From an uncultured Clostridia bacterium (GTDB taxonomy: Bacteria > Bacillota > Clostridia > Oscillospirales > Ruminococcaceae), in assembly GCA_947589215.1 (NCBI GenBank), contig CANQCL010000014.1, positions 1 to 55,386 on the forward strand: DNA of 55,386 nt, given 5' to 3'. The position numbers and the translations under genes are program-made. This document shows positions 37,179-45,717 of this stretch, piece by piece (position 1 is the first letter of the stretch; every line of letters starts with the position of its first letter). The notes below the pieces were generated by a model. The model made no database searches. It was not told where the DNA came from and saw only the letters and a program-made list of their open reading frames with translations.

Positions 37179-38621
37179 TTATTTATCAGTTTGTTTTAAC
37201 TTTTGCACTAGCTTTTTTGCGACCTTGTAAACGTCTCCGCAGCCTAGAGTGATAACTAAATCGCCTTCTTTTGCGTTTTTAGAGATATAATCAACAACTT
37301 GGTCGAAATTTTTTTCCTTTTGCTCTGCTGTTTGAGCGTCCTGAACCTCTTTAGGAGAATCAAACCATATAGATTCCGGAATTTTTTCGCCCAAGTCCTT
37401 TGTGTAAACACCTTGCGTGTTCTTCTCACGGCTTCCCATTATATCTGTTAGAACTGTGTAGTCGGCGATTTGAAGCGCTTTTACGAAATCGTCCATTAGC
37501 ATTGAGGTTCTTGAATATGTGAACGGCTGGAATACTGCCCAAACGTTTTTGAAGTCGAGAGACTTGGCGGCTTTGAGTGTAACTTCTATCTCGGCAGGGT
37601 GATGAGCATAATCGTCAACGACAGTTATGCCGTTTACCTCGTCTATTTTCTGAAAACGTCTTATTGCGCCGCGAAAGGTTTGAAGTCCCATCGCTATACC
37701 GTCATATGAAACGCCTGAATATCTGGCGGCGGCAATAGCGGCAAGCGCATTCAATACGTTATGAATGCCCGGAACGTGTATTGCAAGTGTACATTCCTTT
37801 GCACCCTTGTAATAAAGTTCAAATGCAGTTTCAAGACCTTTTATTTGTGTAATTTCAGCAGAGTAATCGTTCTTTTTGTCAAAGCCGAAGGTTATTACTT
37901 CCTTGTCTATTCCCTTAATGGAGTCGAGAGTGTTTTGGTCGTCGCCGTTTACAATAAGAGCCTTTGTAGCCTTTGAGGCAAATTTGTGAAATGATTTTTT
38001 TATGTTGTCAAGCGTTCCGAAATAGTCCAAGTGGTCAGCGTCGACATTTAATATAACGGCAACATCAGGAGACAGCTTTAAAAATGTATCTACAAACTCG
38101 CACGCCTCGCAGACCATTATATCGCTGCTGCCTGCCCGTCCGCTTCCGCCGATAGACGGGAGCTTTCCGCCGATTACGCAGGAGAGGTCTATTCCTTCTT
38201 CAATGAAAATCTGTGTTAGCATTGAGCTTGTTGTTGTCTTTCCGTGAGTGCCTGAAATACAGATTGCGTTATTATACCACTCTGTAACAATACCCAAAAG
38301 CTCGCTTCTTTCCAAAACAGGAACACCGCTTTGGTGTGAGGCAATAAGCTCGGGGTTGTCGTCCATTATAGCCGCTGTGTGTACTATTAAATCTGCGCCT
38401 TTTATATTTTCGGCTCTTTGCCCCATAAAAACAGGTATACCCATTTTCCTTACTGCGTCGAGTGTTTCAGTTTCGTTATTGTCAGAGCCTGTGAGATAAT
38501 ACCCTTTTGTGTGAAGGATCTGAGCAAGCGGATACATACCGCTTCCTCCTATCCCTATGAAGTGGATATGTTTTTTCCCCTCTAAGATATCTGAATTTAC
38601 TTTTGTGTTCTGTTCTGACAT
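37179..38621 (-). CDS. murC: UDP-N-acetylmuramate-L-alanine ligase
   Basis: Cytoplasmic ATP-dependent ligase adding L-Ala to UDP-MurNAc, the first peptide step of peptidoglycan. The 480-residue protein has HFIGIGGSGMYPLA (about 20-33), the ATP loop ISGTHGKTTTSSML (about 121-134), VDDYAHHPAEIE (about 335-346) and DVYKVAKKLVQ at the end. Spacing suggests murC-lexA is one transcript. Confidence 0.96.
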   Translation of the reverse strand: MSEQNTKVNSDILEGKKHIHFIGIGGSGMYPLAQILHTKGYYLTGSDNNETETLDAVRKMGIPVFMGQRAENIKGADLIVHTAAIMDDNPELIASHQSGVPVLERSELLGIVTEWYNNAICISGTHGKTTTSSMLTQIFIEEGIDLSCVIGGKLPSIGGSGRAGSSDIMVCEACEFVDTFLKLSPDVAVILNVDADHLDYFGTLDNIKKSFHKFASKATKALIVNGDDQNTLDSIKGIDKEVITFGFDKKNDYSAEITQIKGLETAFELYYKGAKECTLAIHVPGIHNVLNALAAIAAARYSGVSYDGIAMGLQTFRGAIRRFQKIDEVNGITVVDDYAHHPAEIEVTLKAAKSLDFKNVWAVFQPFTYSRTSMLMDDFVKALQIADYTVLTDIMGSREKNTQGVYTKDLGEKIPESIWFDSPKEVQDAQTAEQKEKNFDQVVDYISKNAKEGDLVITLGCGDVYKVAKKLVQKLKQTDK

Positions 38622-38706
38622 TAGTCAGTGCCCCCATTTTCATTTATCTTGTTTCTATTAGAGAGTATAAAATGTAATTTTGATTACACAATAAAAACAA
38701 GGAGAG

Positions 38707-39837
38707 TTATGTATTTTCTTTTTTATTATATAATGGCTTAGTTAGAAATTCAATCTTACCCAGCGCACGGAATAAAGGCGCTTCTATCAATTTTTGCCGA
38801 AGCAGGTCAATAATGACGCAGCATACATAAATAATTGCTACAACACAAACTGCCCGCAATACAATATCTATATGCGAAACGTTGAACCATGATGTATTCT
38901 GAAATACATCGACCCATAAAAAGTGACGCATAGTGTCACTGTTTCCGTGTATAAGCAAAACGCCGAATGTTGCGGAAGACACCGTGTTGATGAAACGGCT
39001 GTGACCGATATTGAGATTTTTGAAAAGAATAAAAAGTGAAATAGCAGTTAATACTGCTAAAATTTTATTACAGCCAAAAACCCAATGAGTAGCTGCAAAA
39101 AATGTAGGCTCTTTTATCTTGATAATGTCAAATACGTAAATGCTTGTGCAAATGAGAATTGCTGAAACTACAGTCATAATCAGTCCTGTACGTGCTGTAT
39201 CCCACTTTTTAGATAAATGCAGCCTTATATAACCACCCATCAAATAAGCGGTTACGAACCAGCCTAAGCCTTCCCAGTTATTAGAAAAATACCAGTAACC
39301 GTCTACGCTTTTTCTCATATAAAAACTGCTGATGACTGTAAAAAAGAATAACAAGACCCCTAACAAAATGCGATACTCTCTTCGGCTCATTGTTAAAATA
39401 AGCTTATTGATAAAAGGAGAGACTAATAGCAAAAATAAAAACAAAGAGATAAAAGAATCTTTGCCTGCGCCCAGCTGATCGAACAGAGGAAAATATCCGT
39501 CAAGCAGAGTTCTTGTACCAAGAGGGGTGTACCCAACAATAAGAAAAATACTGTTGATAACAATATTATAAAACATAATTTCAAAAAATAATTTTAACCA
39601 CTTCAAAAGAGTTGTATTTGAAGTACACATAAAATAACCGGAAATAAGCAAAAACCCGTTAATTGCAATTTTTCCGCCGGAACTGAATATTTGCATAAAC
39701 AGCATATTTGCACCGATTTTTCCGTCAAAGGTATAAAGGGATTCTATTCCGGAATTAACTACATAATGATGACAGGTCACCATCAGTATCATTATAATTC
39801 TGAGCAACTCTATATTCGACTTTCTCTCTTTAACCAT
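38707..39837 (-). CDS. Membrane O-acyltransferase (Acyltransf_3 family)
   Basis: 376-residue polytopic membrane protein with about ten hydrophobic segments. The start, RKSNIELLRIIMILMVTCHHY, carries the family Arg plus the HH active-site residues (about 22-23), and YFMCTSN and WYF/GWFVTAYLMGGYI match the acetyltransferase-3 pattern. Such enzymes add acetyl or succinyl groups to cell-surface sugars, peptidoglycan or lipids; the substrate cannot be told. Single-gene unit, no polysaccharide genes nearby. Confidence 0.82.
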   Translation of the reverse strand: MVKERKSNIELLRIIMILMVTCHHYVVNSGIESLYTFDGKIGANMLFMQIFSSGGKIAINGFLLISGYFMCTSNTTLLKWLKLFFEIMFYNIVINSIFLIVGYTPLGTRTLLDGYFPLFDQLGAGKDSFISLFLFLLLVSPFINKLILTMSRREYRILLGVLLFFFTVISSFYMRKSVDGYWYFSNNWEGLGWFVTAYLMGGYIRLHLSKKWDTARTGLIMTVVSAILICTSIYVFDIIKIKEPTFFAATHWVFGCNKILAVLTAISLFILFKNLNIGHSRFINTVSSATFGVLLIHGNSDTMRHFLWVDVFQNTSWFNVSHIDIVLRAVCVVAIIYVCCVIIDLLRQKLIEAPLFRALGKIEFLTKPLYNKKENT

Positions 39838-40210
39838 ATTTTCAAAACCTCCGCAGTATTACCTTTATAGTAGAAAAGCACTGTTATCTGTTCTATTGCC
39901 GATGTCTTTTATATCTTGAATATACAAAATATAAATTAAACGGTATGCTCTGCTTGCTTAAAGGCACTGCTATTTTTAACATTGGTGAATATTTTTGTTT
40001 TACAGTGTAAGTAATAAGCGAGATTTTTGTGATGAACATATATTCTTTAAGATATTATATAACATTTTTTCATAAAAATAAAGTCTTTTTGAATAAAAAT
40101 ATAGCTTTGGTCAAAAATATTTTTAAATAAAGGTGTGCATAAGGAGACTTTATTTATTATAAAAAAACTATAAAAGTCGTTTAAATTTGCACAGGAAAGG
40201 TTAAGGACAT
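39838..40210. other. Acyltransferase-spoVG intergenic region
   Basis: A/T-rich 373-nt gap. It holds the ribosome-binding sites of both divergent genes and the promoter region of spoVG. No clear sigma-H or sigma-A promoter, terminator or RNA fold could be assigned with confidence. Confidence 0.45.
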
Positions 40211-40507
40211 ATGAAAATAACAGACATTAAAATAAGAAAACTATTAGATTCGGGCAAGCTAAGAGGAGTTGTAAGCATTACTCTTGATGATGTTTTTGCC
40301 GTACATGACATTAAAGTCATTCAAGGCGAAAACAGACTTTTTGTTGCAATGCCAAGCAGGCGCGACGAAAAAGGTACGTTCAGAGACGTCGTTCACCCGA
40401 TAAACAGCGAGGTAAGAACCGAGTTTGAAACACAGATATTGTCGACTTACAAGAAAGAACTTGAAAATCAAAACGCTGAACGTGAAAAAAATAACCCAAG
40501 CATATAG
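40211..40507 (+). CDS. spoVG: Septation/regulatory protein SpoVG
   Basis: 98-residue nucleic-acid-binding protein that affects asymmetric septation in Bacillus and broad gene control in other Firmicutes. The conserved core MKITDIKIRKLLDSGKLRG, SITLDDVFAVHDIKVI and FVAMPSRRDEKGTFRDVVHP is complete. AGGAAAGGTTAAGG lies before ATG. It is a monocistronic unit between a divergent acyltransferase and a convergent Nudix gene. Confidence 0.95.
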   Translation: MKITDIKIRKLLDSGKLRGVVSITLDDVFAVHDIKVIQGENRLFVAMPSRRDEKGTFRDVVHPINSEVRTEFETQILSTYKKELENQNAEREKNNPSI

Positions 40508-40522
40508 CTTGAGTCATTCAGC

Positions 40523-40927
40523 TTAACCTAAAAAGCTTTTTGCCTTATTAACAATACCTTTATCGTTATCATAAGAGAGTACCGAACACGCACGGTCAAT
40601 TTCTATCCATCTAATATCGGAGATTTCTTCCTTCTGAGGAACAAAATTTGTGTTTTTAGCTTTTGCAATAAAATACACAACTATTTTGTAAGTGTCCTTT
40701 TTAGGAGAATATGAAACCGTTTCTCTGAAGGTAGGATCAATTATCGTATCGATGCTTGTTTCTTCAAGAATTTCACGATGCGCAGTTTGAACTTCGGTTT
40801 CTCCGGCTTCAACATGACCTTTCGGAAATGACCAATGACCGCTGTTAACGTGTTTTATCAGTAGAATTTCAGTATTTCCATGATATTTTCGATAAACGAT
40901 CGCCCCACAGGATTTTTCATTTATCAT
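40523..40927 (-). CDS. Nudix hydrolase
   Basis: 134-residue protein with a complete Nudix box beginning at G37 (GHVEAGETEVQTAHREILEE), which binds Mg and cleaves nucleoside diphosphates linked to other moieties. The sequence around it (CGAIVYRK, WSFPKGHVE) resembles the diadenosine-tetraphosphate hydrolase branch. The real substrate is not deducible. It is convergent with spoVG, only 15 nt away. Confidence 0.88.
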   Translation of the reverse strand: MINEKSCGAIVYRKYHGNTEILLIKHVNSGHWSFPKGHVEAGETEVQTAHREILEETSIDTIIDPTFRETVSYSPKKDTYKIVVYFIAKAKNTNFVPQKEEISDIRWIEIDRACSVLSYDNDKGIVNKAKSFLG

Positions 40928-41035
40928 GAATATTATCCTTTCTAAAGTAGTATTGATATATTAAATATATTATAGCACAAAAAAATTCATTTGTCTTTAT
41001 TTTTATAAAAATTTTTTAAAAATCAGTAAAATTAA

Positions 41036-41066
41036 ACCCGAGAGCAAACTGTTTCTGCTCTCGAGT
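41036..41066 (-). terminator. Terminator of the XRE regulator gene
   Basis: An 11-bp stem (41036-41046 with 41056-41066, one mismatch) touching the stop of the XRE gene; on the minus strand it runs into TTTAATTTT. Confidence 0.7.
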
Positions 41067-41360
41067 TTATTTTATGTTTTCTATTAATCTTATAACCAGT
41101 CTTTTTTGTTCCTTGTTAAGCTGCGAAAATTTTGATATTAGTTGATTTTGTTCGCTTTTTTCTTTATCCTCTAAGAAAAATTCTGATAATGAAATGTTAA
41201 ATGCGTCGCAAATGTTTTCTAATGTTGGTATAGTTGGGAGCGTGTTACGTACAAACATATTTGATATAGTGGATTGAGAAAGCTTGCTTTCTTTAGCGAG
41301 TTTGTATTCTGTCCAATCGGCTTTTTCCATCAGGCTTTTTATTCTACCCAATACATCCAA
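41067..41360 (-). CDS. XRE-family transcriptional regulator
   Basis: A small DNA-binding protein (97 aa from this TTG) with an HTH_XRE domain at about 7-62 (YKLAKESKLSQSTISNMF is helix-turn-helix), followed by a short helical tail (SKFSQLNKEQKRLVIRLIE) of the kind used for dimerisation. TTG 41360 follows AGAGGTG by 6 nt; the longer frame from 41432 has no clear site. It is divergent from the candidate RNA genes at 41.5-42.3 kb, whose promoters it may control, but this is only positional. Confidence 0.8.
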   Translation of the reverse strand: MDVLGRIKSLMEKADWTEYKLAKESKLSQSTISNMFVRNTLPTIPTLENICDAFNISLSEFFLEDKEKSEQNQLISKFSQLNKEQKRLVIRLIENIK

Positions 41361-41462
41361 GCTTAACACCTCTGTTTTCCTTGTATTTGCGTTTATCTTT
41401 GTAATTAAAAGTCTATTAGTATTATAAAACATTTTTTTTAATAAATATATTGCTCAGATGTA

Positions 41463-41491
41463 TTGACAAACACACTCTTTTGAGTTATAAT
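41463..41491 (+). promoter_or_regulatory. Consensus sigma-A promoter of candidate small RNA 1
   Basis: TTGACA (41463-41468) and TATAAT (41486-41491) with a 17-bp spacer, a perfect match. No coding sequence follows on this strand for 9 kb, so it should drive a non-coding or very small product. A weak palindrome CTATAT/ATATAG lies at 41505-41524, around the expected start of transcription. Confidence 0.8.
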
Positions 41492-41497
41492 AATAAA

Positions 41498-41666
41498 AAA
41501 TATCCTATATTTAGAATAATATAGAAAAACAAGGAAAAAACAAATGCGCAATTGACTTATGAAAGCACTATTTAATTATTAAACATGCTTTCTTCCTAAA
41601 TATTCCTATAAATGCCCGAAAGGGCGAATAACGCTTGAATCGGGGATGGTTCAAGCGTTATTTTTT
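41498..41666 (+). ncRNA. Candidate small structured RNA 1 (about 170 nt)
   Basis: A transcript from the perfect promoter at 41463 would end at a strong terminator (stem 41627-41639 with 41650-41662, then TTTTTT). Between them lie a two-part helix whose 3' arms are contiguous (41532-41536 with 41593-41597; 41561-41567 with 41586-41592) and a GCCC-GAAA-GGGC tetraloop hairpin (41614-41625). Two minute frames exist (ATG at 41544, three codons; ATG at 41559, seven codons MKALFNY); the first follows AAGGAA, which the outer helix would sequester. Function unknown; regulator, leader or peptide RNA are all possible. Confidence 0.55.
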
Positions 41667-41792
41667 AATGAAATTAATATAAAATTTTGTGAGTAATATG
41701 TGAGTAATAATAGTTTTTTTGGTTTAATATACAATAAGTCGGCATATATTGTTGAAATTTGACAAATCGTCCAAAAAATATTGTTATTAATT

Positions 41793-41833
41793 GTACAAAC
41801 TAAATAAAAATAGCAATTGATTACTGTTTGTAC
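41793..41833. repeat. Inverted repeat adjoining the promoter of candidate RNA 2
   Basis: GTACAAAC (41793-41800) and GTTTGTAC (41826-41833) with a 25-bp spacer; the right half touches the -35 hexamer at 41834. It is a reasonable operator for a dimeric repressor such as the adjacent XRE protein, or a small hairpin. Confidence 0.45.
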
Positions 41834-41863
41834 TTGACAGAAACTTTAATTTTGTTATATAAT
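41834..41863 (+). promoter_or_regulatory. Sigma-A promoter of candidate RNA 2
   Basis: TTGACA (41834-41839) and TATAAT (41858-41863) with an 18-bp spacer. Both hexamers are perfect. Nothing coding lies downstream on this strand before the terminator at 42246. Confidence 0.75.
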
Positions 41864-41869
41864 GTATAT

Positions 41870-42280
41870 ATCCCATAATCGTAAAACAAGTTGAGACTAT
41901 TCTGAAAACATCGAATTACAATTCCATAATTTGATTGCATTCAATATGACTCTAATTTAGGTACATATTGAAGTGTTTTATTTGGCGGGTTTAGGTATTT
42001 CTGTCATTTATTAATTTGACAGTCGTAGTTTGTGAGATAATTGGTTAATTATTAAGTAAGAAATTTAAAAATTATCAATTAGATTGCAATGTTAAGGGAT
42101 ATTTTAGGAAGAATGTTTTATTTGTTTGTGTAATAAAAAAGTATCTTAAATCCGCCAATAAAACACGATTAAATTATAAGAACGGTAATTCTTTATGATT
42201 TAATAATTCAAATAGTTTGTTTTTAATTATCAGATATGTTTATATAAAAAAACCCCGACGCTTAAGTTCGGGGTTTTTAT
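41870..42280 (+). ncRNA. Candidate large multi-branched RNA 2 (about 400 nt)
   Basis: Between the promoter and the terminator at 42246-42280 the sequence can form nested helices: end-pairing 41883-41889 with 42217-42223, 41896-41901 with 42211-42216, and 41913-41918 with 42204-42209. Inside are a perfect 9-bp hairpin (41940-41948 with 41964-41972), a 20-bp helix with one bulge and one G-U (41973-41993 with 42147-42166), an internal 6-bp hairpin (42001-42006 with 42017-42022) and a 15-bp hairpin with one U-G (42168-42182 with 42189-42203). Hairpins abut with 0-1 nt gaps. Wobble pairs fit only the plus strand. Long reading frames are absent. It does not contain the conserved cores of tmRNA, RNase P RNA, SRP RNA or 6S RNA that I can recognise. 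Confidence 0.55.
42246..42280. terminator. Bidirectional terminator between candidate RNA 2 and acpP
   Basis: AAAAACCCCGA with TCGGGGTTTTT arms (42248-42258 with 42268-42278). On the minus strand it follows acpP by a few nucleotides; on the plus strand it ends the candidate RNA. Confidence 0.9.
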
Positions 42281-42284
42281 TAAA

Positions 42285-42515
42285 TTAATTATCTATTTCT
42301 TCAATAAACTTAACAATATCGCCGACGGTTTTCACATTTTCAACTTCTTCATCAGGAATTTTAATATCAAATTCTTCTTCAAGCGACATAATCAAATCGA
42401 CAACGTCGAGAGAATCTGCACCTAAATCCTCTGTAATGGAAGCTTCCAATGTAACCTCGTCTTCGTCAACATCAAGCTGATCTACGATAATATCCTTTAC
42501 CTTATCAAATACCAT
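42285..42515 (-). CDS. acpP: Acyl carrier protein
   Basis: Carries growing acyl chains on a 4'-phosphopantetheine arm. The 76-residue acidic helical protein has the attachment site Ser35 in [19 protein letters not shown] lies before ATG. It is the last gene of the fatty-acid cluster, 84 nt after accA, whereas in many Firmicutes it follows fabH near the front. Confidence 0.96.
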   Translation of the reverse strand: MVFDKVKDIIVDQLDVDEDEVTLEASITEDLGADSLDVVDLIMSLEEEFDIKIPDEEVENVKTVGDIVKFIEEIDN

Positions 42516-42599
42516 TTAAAAACAACCTCCTTTTTAAAGATATGTCTATTATTTCGGGAATTAGGCTGTTATATTCAGCTTTTCCCGTCATAACCGCTA

Positions 42600-43415
42600 T
42601 TAGCTATCCAAGTTTTCCTCAAATTCTCCGATTTTCCTAAACTTAGTATACCTATCATTAAGCAATTCGTCAATAGGTTTTTGCAAATTTCTTTTAAAAG
42701 CGTCGCATAAATAGCTGCTTATATTTTCCGCAACAAGGTCGGGATTATTATGCGCACCGCCTTCAGGCTCTTCAATAACATAATCACATATACCCAGACT
42801 TTGCAAATCCTCAGCAGTGATTTTCATTATATCGCACGCTTCACGTTCACGGGTTGCGTCCTTCCAGAGAATTGAGGCAAACCCTCTCGGCGAAATAACA
42901 GAATACAAGGCATTGGAAAGCATAGCCAGTTCGTCGCATACGCCCAGAGCTAATGCTCCTCCACTTCCTCCCTCGCCTAAAACTATAGAAAACACAGGAG
43001 TTTTCAGCGACATAAATTCCATTAGGTTTTTAGCAATAGCCTCTCCCTGACCGCGTTCCTCAGCCTCAACTCCGCAGAAAGCACCCGGAGTGTCAATAAG
43101 GCAAATAATCGGTCTGTGAAACTTTTCTGCCTGATGAGCAAGCCTTAATGCTTTTCTGTACCCCTCAGGATGAGGCATAGAAAAGTTTGAGGCTTTATTT
43201 TCTTCGAGATTACGTCCCTTGACCTGTGAAATCACAGTGACAGGTGTACCGTTAAAATATGCGATTCCGCCGATTATTGCACCGTCGTCGCCGTAGTATC
43301 TATCGCCATGCATTTCAAAGAAATCGTCAAAAAGCATCGGGATATAGTCACGCACAGTGGGGCGGAATTTGTTTCTTACAATGTCGAGGCGTTCGCTTGC
43401 TGGCAGGTTATTCAT
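42600..43415 (-). CDS. accA: Acetyl-CoA carboxylase, carboxyltransferase alpha subunit
   Basis: With AccD, transfers CO2 from carboxy-biotin to acetyl-CoA. The 271-residue protein shows the crotonase-like motifs GRNLEENKASNFSMPHPEGY (about 68-87), DTPGAFCGVEAEERGQGEAI and LGEGGSGGALALGV (about 147-160), the last forming the oxyanion hole. ATG 43415 follows AAGGGGGC; it overlaps the accD stop by 8 nt (ATGAATAA), showing translational coupling. A TTG at 43421 is a weaker option. Confidence 0.95.
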   Translation of the reverse strand: MNNLPASERLDIVRNKFRPTVRDYIPMLFDDFFEMHGDRYYGDDGAIIGGIAYFNGTPVTVISQVKGRNLEENKASNFSMPHPEGYRKALRLAHQAEKFHRPIICLIDTPGAFCGVEAEERGQGEAIAKNLMEFMSLKTPVFSIVLGEGGSGGALALGVCDELAMLSNALYSVISPRGFASILWKDATREREACDIMKITAEDLQSLGICDYVIEEPEGGAHNNPDLVAENISSYLCDAFKRNLQKPIDELLNDRYTKFRKIGEFEENLDS

Positions 43416-44295
43416 CGGCAACGCCCCCTTTGCTTTGGTGAAGCTTTAGTAAATGAGAGAGAGTTCGCCTTATTTTTTTTCTCTCAACTATCATATCTAC
43501 AAAGCCTTTTTCCATTAAAAATTCAGCGGACTGAAAATCATCGGGAAGTCTTTGTTTTATCGTGCCCTCAATAACCCGTCTTCCGGCAAAGCCTATAAGC
43601 ACCTTCGGTTCGGCGATTATAATGTCGCCAAGAGACGCAAAAGACGCTGTTACGCCGCCTGTTGTTGGGTCGGTCATAACTGTGATGTATAGAAGTCCGG
43701 CTTCGTTATGGCGGGCTACAGCACCGCTTGTTTTTGCCATCTGCATAAGAGAAACCGTACCCTCCTGCATTCTAGCCCCGCCGGACGCTGTAAACACTAT
43801 TATAGGAAGTTTGTTTTCTGTAGCAAATTCAAAGGCTCTGGTCAGCTTTTCTCCGACTACGCTTCCCATAGAAGCCATCATATATCTGGAATCCATTACT
43901 GCAATTACAACTCGGTCGCCCCGTATGGTTGCTTCACCTGTTATAATCGCATCTTTTAAACCTGTTTTTTCACGAATACTTTCCTGCTTATTATCATAAT
44001 CTTGAAAATCAATAGGGTTTTTGGAGATCATATTTTTATCAAATTCAATTAAACTGTCCTTGTCAAAAGTTATATCAATACGCTCTTTAGCTGAAATTCT
44101 TGAATGATAATTGCATTTCGGACAAACCTTTGCATTACCTGTAAAATCGTCCATAAAGGTAACATTGGAGCATCTTGGACACTTAAAAAGCAAGTCTTTT
44201 GGAATATCTGTTTTAACGTCTTTTTTTACATTTGAGGTATTTGGTTCAGCTCCGTTAAATCTTGTTCTTACAACTGAAAACAAATCTTCAAGCAT
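43408..44295 (-). CDS. accD: Acetyl-CoA carboxylase, carboxyltransferase beta subunit
   Basis: The 295-residue partner of AccA. It carries an N-terminal Cys4 zinc ribbon (CPRCSNVTFMDDFTGNAKVC split as CPRC near residues 39-42 and CPKC near 58-61) and a crotonase-type catalytic domain with VVIAVMDSRYMMASMGSVVGE (around 130-150) and SGGARMQEG (around 170-178). It is preceded by accC with a 53-nt gap and overlaps accA. Confidence 0.95.
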   Translation of the reverse strand: MLEDLFSVVRTRFNGAEPNTSNVKKDVKTDIPKDLLFKCPRCSNVTFMDDFTGNAKVCPKCNYHSRISAKERIDITFDKDSLIEFDKNMISKNPIDFQDYDNKQESIREKTGLKDAIITGEATIRGDRVVIAVMDSRYMMASMGSVVGEKLTRAFEFATENKLPIIVFTASGGARMQEGTVSLMQMAKTSGAVARHNEAGLLYITVMTDPTTGGVTASFASLGDIIIAEPKVLIGFAGRRVIEGTIKQRLPDDFQSAEFLMEKGFVDMIVERKKIRRTLSHLLKLHQSKGGVADE

Positions 44296-44348
44296 AAAAG
44301 AATCTCCCTTCTTCAGGTGAATTTAAACACATCCTAAGCTAAGCTGTG

Positions 44349-45698
44349 TTAATCCTTTAAAATATCAACTCTTCCTAAAAAGCCGTTATCATAATTACCG
44401 TCTAAAAACTCTTGTCTGCGGATAAGTCTAAGCTGAAAGTCGATATTAGTAGACACGCCGTCTACGATAAACTCAGAAAGCGCCCACTTCATTTTAGCAA
44501 TAGCGCTTTCTCTGTCAGGACCAAAGCAAATCAGTTTCGCTATCATAGAGTCATAATACGGCGGAATTTCATATCCTTGATAAACTGCGCTGTCTACTCT
44601 TATTCCGAGTCCGCCCGGAATATGTAATGAGTTTATTACTCCGGGTGACGGACGGAAATTCTGCTCAGGATTTTCTGCATTAATTCTACACTCTATTGCA
44701 TGACCTGTCAAGCGTATATCCTCTTGCTTTATGTCAAGCTCTTTTCCCGAAGCTATAAGAAGCTGCTGTTTAACTAAGTCAATGCCTGTAACAGCCTCAG
44801 TAATAGGATGTTCAACTTGAATTCGGGTATTCATCTCCATAAAGTAATAGTTTAAGTCTTTATCAACTAAAAATTCAATAGTTCCGGCGTTTCTGTAGCC
44901 GCAGGCTTTAGCCGCCGCAACAGCCGACGCTCCCATTTTTTCACGAAGCTCTTTAGTCATTACAGGAGACGGTGTTTCTTCTAACACCTTTTGGTTGCGT
45001 CTTTGCATAGAGCAGTCTCTCTCGCCTAGGTGAATTACGTTACCGTAATTATCAGCGAGAATCTGTATCTCAATATGCTTTGGGTTTTCTATAAACTTTT
45101 CTATATAAATCTCGTCGCAGCCAAAGCAAGCCATTGCCTCAGTTTTTGCGGCGGTTATCTGAGCCTCAAGCTCGGATTCGTCTCTAACTATGCGTATACC
45201 CCTTCCGCCGCCGCCGGCAGAAGCTTTGACCATAACAGGATATCCTATTTCTTTTGCAAGGCTTACAGCTGATCCTATATCCTTAACAGCACCGTTTGAA
45301 CCTAAGATTACAGGAACTCCTGCGTTTTTCATAGTTTCCTTTGCCTGAGCCTTATCGCCCAGCATTTCTATAGATTCGGGTTTAGGACCTATAAAGGTGA
45401 TTCCGCATTTTTCACAGGTTCTTGCAAAGTTTGCGTTTTCAGATAAAAAGCCAAAGCCGGGATGAATTGCGTCAGCGCCTGTAATTTCGCAGGCGGATAT
45501 TATAGCACGCATATTCAGATAGCTTTCTGCGCTTGACGCAGGTCCTATACATACCGCCTCGTCAGCGATCTTTGCGTGCAGTGCGTTAGAATCGCCTGTT
45601 GAATAAACCGCAACAGTCGCTATTCCAAGCTCTCTGCAAGCCCGGATTATCCTAACGGCAATTTCTCCTCTGTTTGCAATTAAAACTTTCTTTAGCAT
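44349..45698 (-). CDS. accC: Acetyl-CoA carboxylase, biotin carboxylase subunit
   Basis: ATP-grasp enzyme that carboxylates the biotin on AccB. The 449-residue protein starts KKVLIANRGEIAVRIIRACRE, has the ATP-binding lid VKASAGGGGRGIRIVR (about 158-173), the MEMNTRIQVEHPITEAVTG active site (about 287-305) and the C-terminal biotin carboxylase domain. It is single-function (no fused carrier). Confidence 0.97.
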   Translation of the reverse strand: MLKKVLIANRGEIAVRIIRACRELGIATVAVYSTGDSNALHAKIADEAVCIGPASSAESYLNMRAIISACEITGADAIHPGFGFLSENANFARTCEKCGITFIGPKPESIEMLGDKAQAKETMKNAGVPVILGSNGAVKDIGSAVSLAKEIGYPVMVKASAGGGGRGIRIVRDESELEAQITAAKTEAMACFGCDEIYIEKFIENPKHIEIQILADNYGNVIHLGERDCSMQRRNQKVLEETPSPVMTKELREKMGASAVAAAKACGYRNAGTIEFLVDKDLNYYFMEMNTRIQVEHPITEAVTGIDLVKQQLLIASGKELDIKQEDIRLTGHAIECRINAENPEQNFRPSPGVINSLHIPGGLGIRVDSAVYQGYEIPPYYDSMIAKLICFGPDRESAIAKMKWALSEFIVDGVSTNIDFQLRLIRRQEFLDGNYDNGFLGRVDILKD

Positions 45699-45717
45699 AT
45701 AAAGTCTCCAATAAACA

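Noticed and set aside
40020-40200. Sigma-H promoter of spoVG
   Set aside because: A GAAT -10 exists near 40091 but no AGGA-type -35 lies at the right distance.
41793-41833. Second BirA operator
   Set aside because: The half sites (GTACAAAC) and the 25-bp spacer do not fit the BirA 9-16-9 pattern, and no biotin gene follows.
41973-42166. MITE-type transposable element with 20-bp terminal inverted repeats
   Set aside because: No target-site duplication flanks the arms, no second copy is in the window, and the outer sequences pair in a nested way; not fully excluded.
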